64,000 nucleotides of DNA from Cohnella abietis (GTDB taxonomy: Bacteria > Bacillota > Bacilli > Paenibacillales > Paenibacillaceae). The notes under the pieces were generated by a model. The model saw nothing but the letters and a program-made list of their open reading frames with translations. It was not told the DNA's origin and ran no database searches. Positions 7,732 to 16,691 of this stretch are shown piece by piece; the stretch's first letter is position 1, and each line of letters opens with the position of its first letter. The position numbers were made by a program, and so were the translations under genes. The stretch covers positions 1,393,501 through 1,457,500 of the forward strand of contig NZ_AP019400.1 in NCBI RefSeq assembly GCF_004295585.1, given 5' to 3'.

Positions 7732-9090
7732 TTGTTGAGAAAAAGCGGGGCTATATTGCTAGTAGCTATTATGATCATTATTAGTGCATGTGGGTCAAAC
7801 AACAATAACAAAGTAGAAAGCTCTCCATCAGCAACGAAGTCACCAGAGCCATCGCCATCCCCGTCACCAACAGCATCAGAATCGGATTCGCCATCCCCTT
7901 CCGCAAAGCCGGTCACAATCAAATTACTGACATATACGGCTAACGGGCAGGAAGAAACATTAAAGGCGATGGTAGAAGCATTCCAAGCGAAAAATCAAGA
8001 TGTAACTGTAGATTACGAGGTTGTGCCATACGCAGATTATGATACGAAGCTTACTACATTATTAGCGAGTGGTAGCGAGCCTGATATTTACGAGGTTGGC
8101 TATGAGAACTTCAGAAAATATGCTGCTAAAGATCTTCTACTCGATTTGTCCCCAATTATCGCGGCAGACACTTCGTTTAACCCAGCCATTTATAAGAAGC
8201 TAGCTTATGACGCTTTTAACTACAATGGTAAGCAAATGGGTGTGACCGAAAGCTTCTCAGACGTTGTTCTGTATTACAACAAAGATCTGTTCGATGCAAA
8301 GCAAATGAAATATCCGGATGCGTCTTGGACTTGGAAGGAAGAGCTGGAAGCGGCTCAGAAGCTGACCGATCCTAAAGCGGGCGTATGGGGGACTTATGCT
8401 CCGATTCAGTTCTATGAGTTCTATAAGACAATTGTGCAAAATGGGGGCGGCGTGTTTGACGCAAGCGGCAACCCTACGGTAAACAGCCCTGCCAACGTGG
8501 AAGCATTGCAATGGATGATCGATAAAGCTAGTAAATATAAAGTATCACCAGCGCTGAACGATGATACCTTTAATCAACCGGACGCCGACTTGAATGCATT
8601 TTTAGCTGGTAAAATTGCGATGGTACGGTTCGGAATCTGGAACTTCGGCAGATTTAAGGATGCGCCTTTCAAATGGGACATTGCGTTAGAGCCAGGCAAT
8701 ACTCAGAAGGCTCATCATTTCTTCGCTGATGGTCTTGTCGCATCGAAAAATACGAAGCAATCAGATGCAGTATGGAGATTCTTGAAATTCTTCACTAGTG
8801 ATCCAGATTCGGTTAGTAAGCGGATCGCCGCAGGCTGGAGTGTACCAGCTGTTGCTGATGACGCGGTAATGGATGCCTATTACAAACAAACACCACCTGA
8901 ATCCAAGAAGGTTGTTATCGAAGCACTGGATTCGCTAGTCCTTCCTCCTGTTGGTCCTAAACCGGAGAAGTGGGGAGAGCTTCAGACCGCTGTAGTAGAG
9001 CAGCTGGATAAAGCGAAGCTCGGACGGATTACCGCTCAGAAGGCACTTGATAACGCCCAGAAGAGCGTCGAAGCTTTACTAAGCAAATAA
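7732..9090 (+). CDS. Sugar ABC transporter substrate-binding lipoprotein
   Basis: This is a 452-residue extracellular solute-binding protein (family 1, MalE-like). It starts with a lipoprotein signal peptide ending in the lipobox ISAC, followed by a Ser/Pro-rich linker and the binding domain (TIKLLTYTANGQEE onward; an FADGLVASKNTKQSDAVWRF segment typical of the family). A TTG at 7732 is taken as start because AAGGAG (7717-7722) is nine bases upstream; the in-frame GTG at 7702 would put the ribosome site inside the gene. It should deliver an oligosaccharide, by context the product of the downstream GH31 enzymes, to the two permeases that follow. No ATPase gene is nearby; a shared MsmX-type ATPase is usual for such importers. 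Confidence 0.92.
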   Translation: MLRKSGAILLVAIMIIISACGSNNNNKVESSPSATKSPEPSPSPSPTASESDSPSPSAKPVTIKLLTYTANGQEETLKAMVEAFQAKNQDVTVDYEVVPYADYDTKLTTLLASGSEPDIYEVGYENFRKYAAKDLLLDLSPIIAADTSFNPAIYKKLAYDAFNYNGKQMGVTESFSDVVLYYNKDLFDAKQMKYPDASWTWKEELEAAQKLTDPKAGVWGTYAPIQFYEFYKTIVQNGGGVFDASGNPTVNSPANVEALQWMIDKASKYKVSPALNDDTFNQPDADLNAFLAGKIAMVRFGIWNFGRFKDAPFKWDIALEPGNTQKAHHFFADGLVASKNTKQSDAVWRFLKFFTSDPDSVSKRIAAGWSVPAVADDAVMDAYYKQTPPESKKVVIEALDSLVLPPVGPKPEKWGELQTAVVEQLDKAKLGRITAQKALDNAQKSVEALLSK

Positions 9091-9184
9091 CCTAAACCCC
9101 TCTTGATTTATCCAGCTTAACAATGCCGATGTCGGAACCGCGCTCTTGGTCGGAGGCATAAATCGGTTCTGGCATGCGGGCTAT

Positions 9185-9228
9185 GGAGAGATGGGATCAT
9201 GTATTCGTGTACAGCGATCCCGTCTCCC
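9185..9228 (+). terminator. Hairpin between the binding-protein and permease genes
   Basis: GGAGAGATGGGATC pairs with GATCCCGTCTCC across a loop of about 18 bases, followed by CTATTTTATAG. The U-run is poor, so this may be an attenuator or an mRNA-stabilising hairpin that keeps binding-protein levels high relative to permeases. Confidence 0.5.
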
Positions 9229-9316
9229 TATTTTATAGCGTTGTCGAAATTAAGTATATAGTGTTGATCGCTCGGCTTAAGCTCCACGTCCACGTCTTAG
9301 AGAAAGGAACATGCGA

Positions 9317-10210
9317 ATGGTTGGACAACGCAAGTGGAATCGACGAACGGCAGCTTTCGTTTTCTTGCTCCCTGCCGTGCTGGGGCTGATAGCGTTTCAA
9401 CTGCTGCCAATGATATCTTCGATATTCATCAGCTTCTCTGATTGGGATTTGCTTAGTAAATGGACTCAGATTCATTTTATCGGCTGGACGAATTATGTAG
9501 AGGTTTTTAGCAATGAGAAGTCTTACACCTCTATTAAAAACGTGTTTATTTTCCTCATTGGATATATGCCTGTCATTACATTGCTCGGTATTATGTTCGC
9601 GGTACTATTAAATAGAAACATTCGTGCCATCAAGCTTTATCGAGCTGCGATATTCGTACCTGTAATTACCTCTTGGGTAGCGGTATCTATTGTATGGCGT
9701 TGGCTGCTGAATGGGCAGAGTGGATTGATTAACTACGCGCTCTCTAAGATCGGAATTGAGGGTCCGATTTGGCTACAGGATGACCATTGGGCGATGGTGG
9801 CCATTATTGCGGTAACGATATGGAAAGATATTGGATTCGTCTCTATTATTTTGCTTGCTGGCTTGCAGGACATATCGGAAGACTATTATGAAGCAGCGAA
9901 TCTGGATGGAGCCTCAGCCTGGAGCAAGCTAATTAAAATTACGATACCTTTGCTGTCGCCGACCTTGTTCTTTATCATCACCATCTCGCTTATTAATTCG
10001 TTCCAGGTATTCGATCAGGTACTTATTATGACGAATGGGGGACCAGCGGGAGCTACTAGCACTATTGTTGAGCAGGTGTATAGAAATGCTTTTCAATTTA
10101 ACAAAATGGGTTTTGCCGCGGCGCAGTCATGGGTGCTGTTCGTCATTATCTTCTCTGTGACTATGGTTATGCAATGGCTCCAGAGGAGGTGGGTCGTCTA
10201 TGAAAGATAG
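9317..10210 (+). CDS. Sugar ABC transporter permease (MalF/UgpA type)
   Basis: The 297-residue membrane protein has about six hydrophobic segments and the EAA-loop signature for ATPase contact (YYEAANLDGASAWSKLIKITIPLL). It is a MalF/UgpA-type permease of a carbohydrate importer. AAAGGA (9303-9308) is eight bases before the ATG at 9317; the ATG at 9311 is only two bases from it and is less likely. It overlaps the next permease by 11 bases, consistent with translational coupling. Confidence 0.92.
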   Translation: MVGQRKWNRRTAAFVFLLPAVLGLIAFQLLPMISSIFISFSDWDLLSKWTQIHFIGWTNYVEVFSNEKSYTSIKNVFIFLIGYMPVITLLGIMFAVLLNRNIRAIKLYRAAIFVPVITSWVAVSIVWRWLLNGQSGLINYALSKIGIEGPIWLQDDHWAMVAIIAVTIWKDIGFVSIILLAGLQDISEDYYEAANLDGASAWSKLIKITIPLLSPTLFFIITISLINSFQVFDQVLIMTNGGPAGATSTIVEQVYRNAFQFNKMGFAAAQSWVLFVIIFSVTMVMQWLQRRWVVYER

Positions 10211-11027
10211 AGGCTCGTTAATCAAGAACGCCCTTACTCATCTATTTCTTATAGTGGCTTCAATTACGCTTATTTTCCCGTTTCTATGGATGCTTTCTGG
10301 TGGCTTTAAGGATAGTCTTGAAGTCGTTAAAATGCCGCCACAGCTTCTTCCATCCCAATGGAATTTTGATAATTTCATTCAGATCGAGAAGTTCTTTCCC
10401 TTATATCGATTCCTGTTCAATAGTGTTGTTATTGCAATTGTGACAACAGTTCTACAGCTACTTATTTGTGCAATGGCTGCCTATGTGTTCGCCAAAATCA
10501 CGTTTAAGGGCCGCCAAGCTATTTTCGTAGTATTCCTCACGACGATGATGATTCCGGCTCAAGTGACGTTAGTGCCGCTCTTTATTTTATTCTCTCAAAC
10601 GAATCTCATCGATACGTATGCAGGCTTAATTTTGCCGGGGATATTCAGTGCATACGGGACGTTCCTACTACGTCAAAATATTATGACAATACCAAATGAG
10701 CTTCTGGAGGCGGCGTTCATAGATGGAGCTTCTTATTACCGGGTATTCGGTAGCATCATCATGCCTCTCATTAAGCCGACGCTTGCCGCATTAACTATTT
10801 TCGCCTTCATGAGCTCGTGGAATAGCTTCCTGTGGCCACTGATCGCAACGAATAGCAAGGAGCTTATGACTTTGCCTCTTGGTCTTAGTAAGCTACAAGG
10901 AAAATGGTCGACGGAATGGAACCTCCTCATGGCGGGTAACGTCATCAGCTTCTTACCGATTTTCGCAGTTTATTTATTTGCTCAGCGTTACTTCATTAAA
11001 GGAATGACGATGACAGGAATTAAATAA
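10200..11027 (+). CDS. Sugar ABC transporter permease (MalG/UgpE type)
   Basis: This 275-residue MalG/UgpE-type permease has six predicted membrane segments and the EAA motif ELLEAAFIDGASYYRVFGSI followed by IMPLIKPTLA. AGAGGAGG lies about a dozen bases before the ATG. With the preceding permease it forms the membrane channel of the importer, and it is followed after 33 bases by a dehydrogenase gene in the same direction, so uptake and metabolism are probably co-transcribed. Confidence 0.93.
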   Translation: MKDRGSLIKNALTHLFLIVASITLIFPFLWMLSGGFKDSLEVVKMPPQLLPSQWNFDNFIQIEKFFPLYRFLFNSVVIAIVTTVLQLLICAMAAYVFAKITFKGRQAIFVVFLTTMMIPAQVTLVPLFILFSQTNLIDTYAGLILPGIFSAYGTFLLRQNIMTIPNELLEAAFIDGASYYRVFGSIIMPLIKPTLAALTIFAFMSSWNSFLWPLIATNSKELMTLPLGLSKLQGKWSTEWNLLMAGNVISFLPIFAVYLFAQRYFIKGMTMTGIK

Positions 11028-11060
11028 CCGCCAGCAAGGTGGTATCCGGGGGAATTCATT

Positions 11061-12152
11061 ATGAAGGAAATACGTCTAGGGTTAATAGGGCTCGGAGGCA
11101 TGGCTTCCGTTCACGCAGAACAAGTCGAGCAAATATCAGGTGCGGCTATAACCGCCATCTGTGATCGGGATAGCGTTAAAGTAGCGGAATGGGGAACTAA
11201 GCTAGGTATTGATGAGGGCTCGCGCTATTCGGACCCCGAGGATTTAATTAAAAATGCTGAGATTGATGCTGTGTTATCCATTACCCCGAATAATGTCCAT
11301 TATGAAATCATTCGTCTTTGTTTGATTCACGACATGCCGATTATGACGGAGAAGCCTTTTACTAGAACATATGAAGAGGCTAAGGCTTTGTTAGAGCTTT
11401 CGGAGGCGAATAATACGACCTGTATGGTTGGCTTTTCCTATCGCTATACTCCATCGTTTCGAATGGCAAGGGAAATGATTAGGAGTGGCAAAATTGGTCA
11501 GGTTCGGCATGTGTTCTTCCAATACTTGCAGCAGTGGGGAGGTCCGTTGTTTGATACGAAAATGAATTGGCGATTGGATCGTTCCATCACTGGATCAGGA
11601 GCTTTGGGCGATCTGGGCTCACATATGGTAGATGCTGCTCGTTTTCTGATCGGAGAGCCGATTGAAATATCCTCGCTAATGAGCTCGTTGATTACAGAGC
11701 GGGAGGATCCCGTAACAGGTAATCCAGTCCAAGTGGACATTGATGATTTTGCTGCTTTCGTTGCGGTACTCGAGCAGGGAATACCTGCGGTGTTTCAAAC
11801 CTCACGCAACGCTTATGGGAGTCAAAACCAGTTTGAGATTTCCGTATTTGGAGATACCGGCTCACTTCAGATGGGGTGGGAATATGGGGATACGTTGAAA
11901 TGGGTGCATCCGGATGAAGAAGGGAATCAGGTAAGGGAAGAAATTAACGTGCCTGATGAATATCGACTGAAGCAGCTGCAGGATTTCATAGATTTGTTGC
12001 GAGGAACTGTGAGGGAAGAAACGGCAACATTGAGAGATGGGTATTTGAACCAACGAGCGTTAGAGGCGATTGAGCAAGCCCATTTGAGTAAAAAAGCAGT
12101 TAAGGTAGCGGACGTTGGAGTAACTTCTGACAGAGTTGAGGTGACAGGATGA
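11061..12152 (+). CDS. Gfo/Idh/MocA-family NAD(P)-dependent sugar oxidoreductase
   Basis: The 363-residue enzyme has an N-terminal Rossmann domain ([18 protein letters not shown], near residues 4-21), the EKPFTRT motif around residue 95 containing the catalytic lysine, and a C-terminal substrate domain ([21 protein letters not shown]). Members oxidise or reduce sugars and cyclitols with NAD(P). Its stop overlaps the start of the ThuA-like gene by four bases (ATGA). The pairing of such dehydrogenases with ThuA domains occurs in 3-keto-glycoside pathways, so oxidation of an imported glucoside at C3 is a reasonable but unproven guess. Confidence 0.9.
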   Translation: MKEIRLGLIGLGGMASVHAEQVEQISGAAITAICDRDSVKVAEWGTKLGIDEGSRYSDPEDLIKNAEIDAVLSITPNNVHYEIIRLCLIHDMPIMTEKPFTRTYEEAKALLELSEANNTTCMVGFSYRYTPSFRMAREMIRSGKIGQVRHVFFQYLQQWGGPLFDTKMNWRLDRSITGSGALGDLGSHMVDAARFLIGEPIEISSLMSSLITEREDPVTGNPVQVDIDDFAAFVAVLEQGIPAVFQTSRNAYGSQNQFEISVFGDTGSLQMGWEYGDTLKWVHPDEEGNQVREEINVPDEYRLKQLQDFIDLLRGTVREETATLRDGYLNQRALEAIEQAHLSKKAVKVADVGVTSDRVEVTG

Positions 12153-12883
12153 GCATCAGAGTGACTGTATGGAACGAGTTCCGTCATGAGCGCAATAATC
12201 CACAGGTAACGAGCGTTTACCCTGAGGGCATACATGAGGCATTGCGAAGCGGACTATCCGCCTATGGTTTCACTATTGGTACAGCAACACTAGATGAACC
12301 CCAGCATGGTCTCACTGAGGAAGTGTTGAACAGTACTGATGTGCTCATTTGGTGGGGGCATCAAGCTCATGATGAGGTTGATGATGCCATCGTTCAGCGG
12401 GTGCAGGATCGTGTGCTGAATGGGATGGGCTTAATCGTGCTTCACTCGGGGCATTACTCCAAAATCTTCAAGAGGTTAATGGGTACATCCTGTGCGCTCA
12501 AATGGCGAGAAGCAGACGAGAAGGAGCGCCTTTGGGTCGTTAAGCCGACCCACCCGATAGCAGCTGGGTTACCGGAGTATTTCGAGCTGGAGCAGGAGGA
12601 AATGTACGGTGAATTTTTCGACATACCCGACCCGGACGAGCTTGTTCTAGTTAGCTGGTTTGAAGGTGGCGAGGTATTTCGCAGTGGAGTGACCTATAGT
12701 CGGGGGCTGGGGAAGATTTTCTACTTCCGCCCAGGTCATGAAACGTACCCGACCTATTATCGGGAGCCTGTTGTCAGGGTCATAGCGAACGCGGTGAACT
12801 GGGCGGCAGACGAACGGGGCGTTGCTCCATTCTATGGAAATGCGCAGCCGTTGGAGAAAATTTCTCGTAAAGTGAATGAGTAG
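12149..12883 (+). CDS. ThuA-like (trehalose utilisation) domain protein
   Basis: The 244-residue protein is a ThuA/class-I-glutamine-amidotransferase-like fold: [10 protein letters not shown] at the N-terminus, [34 protein letters not shown], and [16 protein letters not shown] near the end. In rhizobia ThuA works with ThuB on 3-keto derivatives of disaccharides. Here it is translationally coupled to the oxidoreductase just before it. Its exact substrate is unknown; by position it belongs to the oligosaccharide pathway of this operon. Confidence 0.88.
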   Translation: MSIRVTVWNEFRHERNNPQVTSVYPEGIHEALRSGLSAYGFTIGTATLDEPQHGLTEEVLNSTDVLIWWGHQAHDEVDDAIVQRVQDRVLNGMGLIVLHSGHYSKIFKRLMGTSCALKWREADEKERLWVVKPTHPIAAGLPEYFELEQEEMYGEFFDIPDPDELVLVSWFEGGEVFRSGVTYSRGLGKIFYFRPGHETYPTYYREPVVRVIANAVNWAADERGVAPFYGNAQPLEKISRKVNE

Positions 12884-13354
12884 TTGGAGGTAACAGGGTC
12901 TCAAGGCGGGCTATCATTGCTGCCTTGGGACTTAACAAATCATTAAAGCAACGAAGCCAGAATGATGGCCTAGATCGTTTAATTGACATATAGACAGTGT
13001 GGCCTGTCGTACAAGTGTTCAGCGCATTCCCTTTATTGAGGTGACGCTGTTTTTGTCGTCCTCTTAGGTCCCGATAATCCGTTCTGATTTGGGGCTCAGA
13101 CACCCGAGAATAGCGCATTCGAGATTCTACTTACCCGCATACAATGAACACTATGTGGAGAGGGGGTGGTTCGAATCGAATCTATTGAGAGGTACTAAGT
13201 CTGAAGGGAGGGATGCGATATGTGACGAAACTCGATTCGGGAAGTCAGCAAGCAACAGTAGCGATGTGGGGTGAATAAGTATTTCTACAAAAATCATGCA
13301 AGTGGACAAGCCTTATCGTATTTCAAAATAGCCTAATGAGAGGGGAATACCGTA
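12884..13354 (+). other. 471-base leader upstream of the first GH31 gene
   Basis: No gene is recognised here. An inverted repeat (TCTCAAGGC near 12899 with GCCTTGGGA near 12921) may end the upstream operon. A TTGACA near 12983 has no good -10 at the right distance. GTTCGAATCGAATC near 13168 is complementary in part to ACTCGATTCGGG near 13229, suggesting RNA structure. The ATGTGGGGTGAATA motif at 13264-13277 repeats that at 7604. No known riboswitch was recognised. Confidence 0.4.
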
Positions 13355-16300
13355 ATGAAATTTCGCTGGAAATCAAGATGGATGACTGTGCTTCTGCTTG
13401 CCTTGGCTATGCTCATCGCTTTACCGGCCAGCGTGTTCGCGATCGACGGAGTTTATCATGCACCCTACGGAACAGATGACTTGTACGAGGTACAGCAGAC
13501 TGAACGTTATCCTAGAGATCCAGTCGCCGGTGACACGGTAACTGTGAAATTAACGACTTGGCCGATTGAAGCGGGACAAGCCACTTGGATTACCTGGACG
13601 AAGAATGGAGTTGCGCAATCAGTCGTAAATGGCGCTTGGAAATACAATAGCGGCAACAACAGCTACTGGGAAGTTAATCTGGGTAGCTTTAGCAAGGGCG
13701 ACACCATCTCCTATACGGTGCATGCGAACAAGAGTGGGGCCAATGAAAAAACGATTGGACCGTTTACATTTACCGTTACAGGCTGGGAGTCGGTAGCAAG
13801 CATTAATAGCTACACGAATGCTACTAATCATATTGTTCTAAACGCGAGCCCGAATACTGGGACAATGTCTCCGAAAATCAATATTGCTTTTCAGGCAGAT
13901 GACGTATTCCGGGTACAATTATCTCCCAAAGGAACGGCTACGCTGGCTACAGGGCTAAGCAACTATACTTTTACCGATAACACGACCTATTACTTGATTA
14001 GCACGACTGCCTTGAAAATACGCATCGACAAAAGCCCTTATAAGATGAGCGTCTATAAGCCGGATGGCACGACGTTAATCGCTAGGGAGTACGATAGTGC
14101 GGTTAATCGAAATATGGCTTGGCTAACTGACGGCAGCAATATCATAGACAAGGTTCAGAATAATCTATACTCTCCGACCTCTGAGCAGTTTTACGGGTTC
14201 GGAGAGCACTACAACAATTTTCAGAAGCGAGGTTATGACGTAGACACCTATGTGTATAACCAGTACAAAAATCAAGGCAGCAAGACGTATATGTCTATTC
14301 CGTTTTTCGTGAATACGAACGGCTATGGAGTGTACGTCAATTCAACCTATTACTCGAAGTTTAAGCTGGCAACTGAACGTAGCGATATGTACAACTTCAC
14401 CGTTAATACGGGTGGAGGCTCGACCTCTATGCTGGATTACTATTTTGTGTATGGAAGCGATGTTAAGGACGTCATATCGAATTATTCGGACCTTACCTCC
14501 AAGCCGACAATGCTGCCCAAGTGGGCGTTCGGTTTATGGATGTCCGCTAATGAATGGGATCGGCAATCCGAAGTAACGACAGCCCTTAGCAACGCAAGTA
14601 CGAATAATATCGCTGCAACTGCCGTCGTGCTTGAGCAGTGGAGTGATGAAAACACATTTTATATTTTCAACGATGCAACTTATACGCCTAAGACGGGAAG
14701 TGCTGCATTCAGCTACAGTGACTTCACGTTCGGAACGAAATGGCCCAACCCCGCGCAAATGGCGACTGACATTCACAATGCCGGGATGAAGCTTGTCATG
14801 TGGCAGGTTCCAATTCAGAAATATACAAACTATGCGTACACACAGAAGGACAATGATGAGTCGTATATGATTTCTCAAGGCTATGCGGTTGGTGACGGCA
14901 ATAGTGGACAGTATCGTCTGCCAGCAGGCACCTGGTTCGAGAATAGCTTATTGCTTGATTTTACGAGTACAAATGCTAAAAACTGGTGGATGTCCAAACG
15001 TGCGTATTTGTTCGATGGTGTTGGTATTGATGGATTCAAGACAGATGGCGGAGAGATGGTATGGGGGCGCTGGCTCACCTTCAATAACGGCAAGAAGGGT
15101 GACGAAATGCGTAACCAATACCCGAACGATTATGTGGCGGCCTATAATGACTATGCTCATTTGAAGAAGGCGGATTCCGTTTCCTTCAGCCGTTCCGGCA
15201 CAAGCGGCGCACAGAAGAGCCAGATTTTCTGGGCGGGCGATCAGGAGTCGACCTTTAGTGCTTTCCGCGATGCGATGCATGCGGGTCTGACCTCTAGTAT
15301 ATCCGGCGTTCCCTTCTGGAGCTGGGATTTGGCGGGGTTCACGGGGGATACTTTTCCTTCAGCGGAGTTGTACAAGCGGTCGATTGAGATGGCAGCATTC
15401 TCGCCGATCATGCAATTCCACTCTGAGAAATCGGATCCAAGCCCAAGTGAGGAACGTTCTCCTTGGAATGCTGCTTCGCGGACTGGGGATTCCACCGTGC
15501 TGTCTACTTCTCGGAAAGTGATTAACACACGTATGAACTTATTGCCTTATCTATACAGTGAAGCCAAAAAGACAAGTGACACGGGTATTCCGCTTATGAG
15601 GGCGATGGTCGTTGAGTATCCTGGCGATACGAGCACTTATGGACTGACGGAGCAGTACATGCTCGGAGATAGCTTACTAGTTGCACCAATCGTGAACCAA
15701 GGTGAAACGAACAAGAGCATATACCTTCCTGCTGGGGAATGGGTTGATTTCTGGTGGGGTGCGATGCATCCAGGCAATCGGACAATCAGCTATTATGCGG
15801 GCGTAGATGACATTCCTGTTCTAGTTAAAGCGGGTGCCATTCTGCCTATGAACCTTAACGGCACTTATACAGTAGGTGGAACGATCGGCAACGATTTGAC
15901 CAACTATACGAATTTGTCCTTCCGTATTTTCCCGCAAGGAACGACCTCGTACAGCTGGTACGATGGATCAACTACGCGCACAATTACTTCAACTGAGCAG
16001 TATAATCTGGACAAAGTAACCGTATCTGTGCCTGCGCTTACCGTTGCTAGCACGATTCAGGTGCTGACAAGCAAGCCGACCTCAGTAACGAAGGATGGCA
16101 CGGGGTTAACTGAATACTTTAGTGCCAGCAGCTTGAGCAGCGCTTCCCAAGGCTGGTATTACGATTCTGCCGCCAAGCTTGCTTACGTGAAGATCAGTTC
16201 GGGCGTATCGGCTCGCTCGGTCGTTCTTAACGGGGTAGACAAGAACGCATACGAAGCAGAATTCGGCACCTTGAACGCTGTATCTACGAATACGAACCAT

Positions 16301-16621
16301 ACCGGATACTTGGGAACTGGCTTCGTTGATGGATTCGAGACAGTTGGCGATTACGTGGAGCTTCAGGTTTACGCGCCGTCTGCTGGTACGTATTCCATCG
16401 ACGTTCGTTACAGTGCTGGGGGCGGAGCAGGATCGCGGGCTATTTACAAAAATGGCACGAAGGTATCCGATCTCAGCTTGTCCGCCACTGCTAACTGGGA
16501 TACGTGGAACACGGCTACATTGTCTACGTCCTTAAATGCAGGGCTCAATACGATTAAAGTGCAGTACGATTCCGGCAATTCTACGGGTATCAACCTCGAT
16601 AACGTTGGCATTCGTTGGTAG
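13355..16621 (+). CDS. ctsY: Secreted GH31 enzyme, probable 3-alpha-isomaltosyltransferase (CtsY-like)
   Basis: The 1088-residue protein has a signal peptide (cleavage likely after VFA, near residue 29), an N-terminal beta-sandwich domain, the GH31 N-domain and catalytic barrel, C-terminal beta domains, and a C-terminal CBM35/CBM6-like module starting at AYEAEFG. The likely nucleophile is Asp564 in FKTDGGE and the acid/base Asp629 in WAGDQ. The cycloalternan-forming enzymes of Bacillus globisporus are two tandem secreted GH31 proteins of about 1090 (3-alpha-isomaltosyltransferase, CtsY) and 1280 residues (CtsZ); size and order here match that pair. The importer upstream would take up the cyclic tetrasaccharide. 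GH31 alpha-glucosidase is the fallback call. GAGAGGGGAA precedes the ATG. Confidence 0.75.
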   Translation: MKFRWKSRWMTVLLLALAMLIALPASVFAIDGVYHAPYGTDDLYEVQQTERYPRDPVAGDTVTVKLTTWPIEAGQATWITWTKNGVAQSVVNGAWKYNSGNNSYWEVNLGSFSKGDTISYTVHANKSGANEKTIGPFTFTVTGWESVASINSYTNATNHIVLNASPNTGTMSPKINIAFQADDVFRVQLSPKGTATLATGLSNYTFTDNTTYYLISTTALKIRIDKSPYKMSVYKPDGTTLIAREYDSAVNRNMAWLTDGSNIIDKVQNNLYSPTSEQFYGFGEHYNNFQKRGYDVDTYVYNQYKNQGSKTYMSIPFFVNTNGYGVYVNSTYYSKFKLATERSDMYNFTVNTGGGSTSMLDYYFVYGSDVKDVISNYSDLTSKPTMLPKWAFGLWMSANEWDRQSEVTTALSNASTNNIAATAVVLEQWSDENTFYIFNDATYTPKTGSAAFSYSDFTFGTKWPNPAQMATDIHNAGMKLVMWQVPIQKYTNYAYTQKDNDESYMISQGYAVGDGNSGQYRLPAGTWFENSLLLDFTSTNAKNWWMSKRAYLFDGVGIDGFKTDGGEMVWGRWLTFNNGKKGDEMRNQYPNDYVAAYNDYAHLKKADSVSFSRSGTSGAQKSQIFWAGDQESTFSAFRDAMHAGLTSSISGVPFWSWDLAGFTGDTFPSAELYKRSIEMAAFSPIMQFHSEKSDPSPSEERSPWNAASRTGDSTVLSTSRKVINTRMNLLPYLYSEAKKTSDTGIPLMRAMVVEYPGDTSTYGLTEQYMLGDSLLVAPIVNQGETNKSIYLPAGEWVDFWWGAMHPGNRTISYYAGVDDIPVLVKAGAILPMNLNGTYTVGGTIGNDLTNYTNLSFRIFPQGTTSYSWYDGSTTRTITSTEQYNLDKVTVSVPALTVASTIQVLTSKPTSVTKDGTGLTEYFSASSLSSASQGWYYDSAAKLAYVKISSGVSARSVVLNGVDKNAYEAEFGTLNAVSTNTNHTGYLGTGFVDGFETVGDYVELQVYAPSAGTYSIDVRYSAGGGAGSRAIYKNGTKVSDLSLSATANWDTWNTATLSTSLNAGLNTIKVQYDSGNSTGINLDNVGIRW

Positions 16622-16638
16622 AAAGGCTTGAGCAGGGG

Positions 16639-16677
16639 AAGAGCGGGATACAGAATTTGTATTTCCGCTCTTTCTTT
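16639..16677 (+). terminator. Hairpin terminator or attenuator between the two GH31 genes
   Basis: AAGAGCGG and CCGCTCTT form a stem around a loop of about 18 bases, followed by TCTTTCCC. It could uncouple expression of the two large enzymes. Confidence 0.65.
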
Positions 16678-16691
16678 CCCTAGCAAATCTA

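Noticed and set aside
13089..13274. 61-codon frame in the leader of the first GH31 gene
   Set aside because: No ribosome site or recognisable product; the region looks like untranslated leader.
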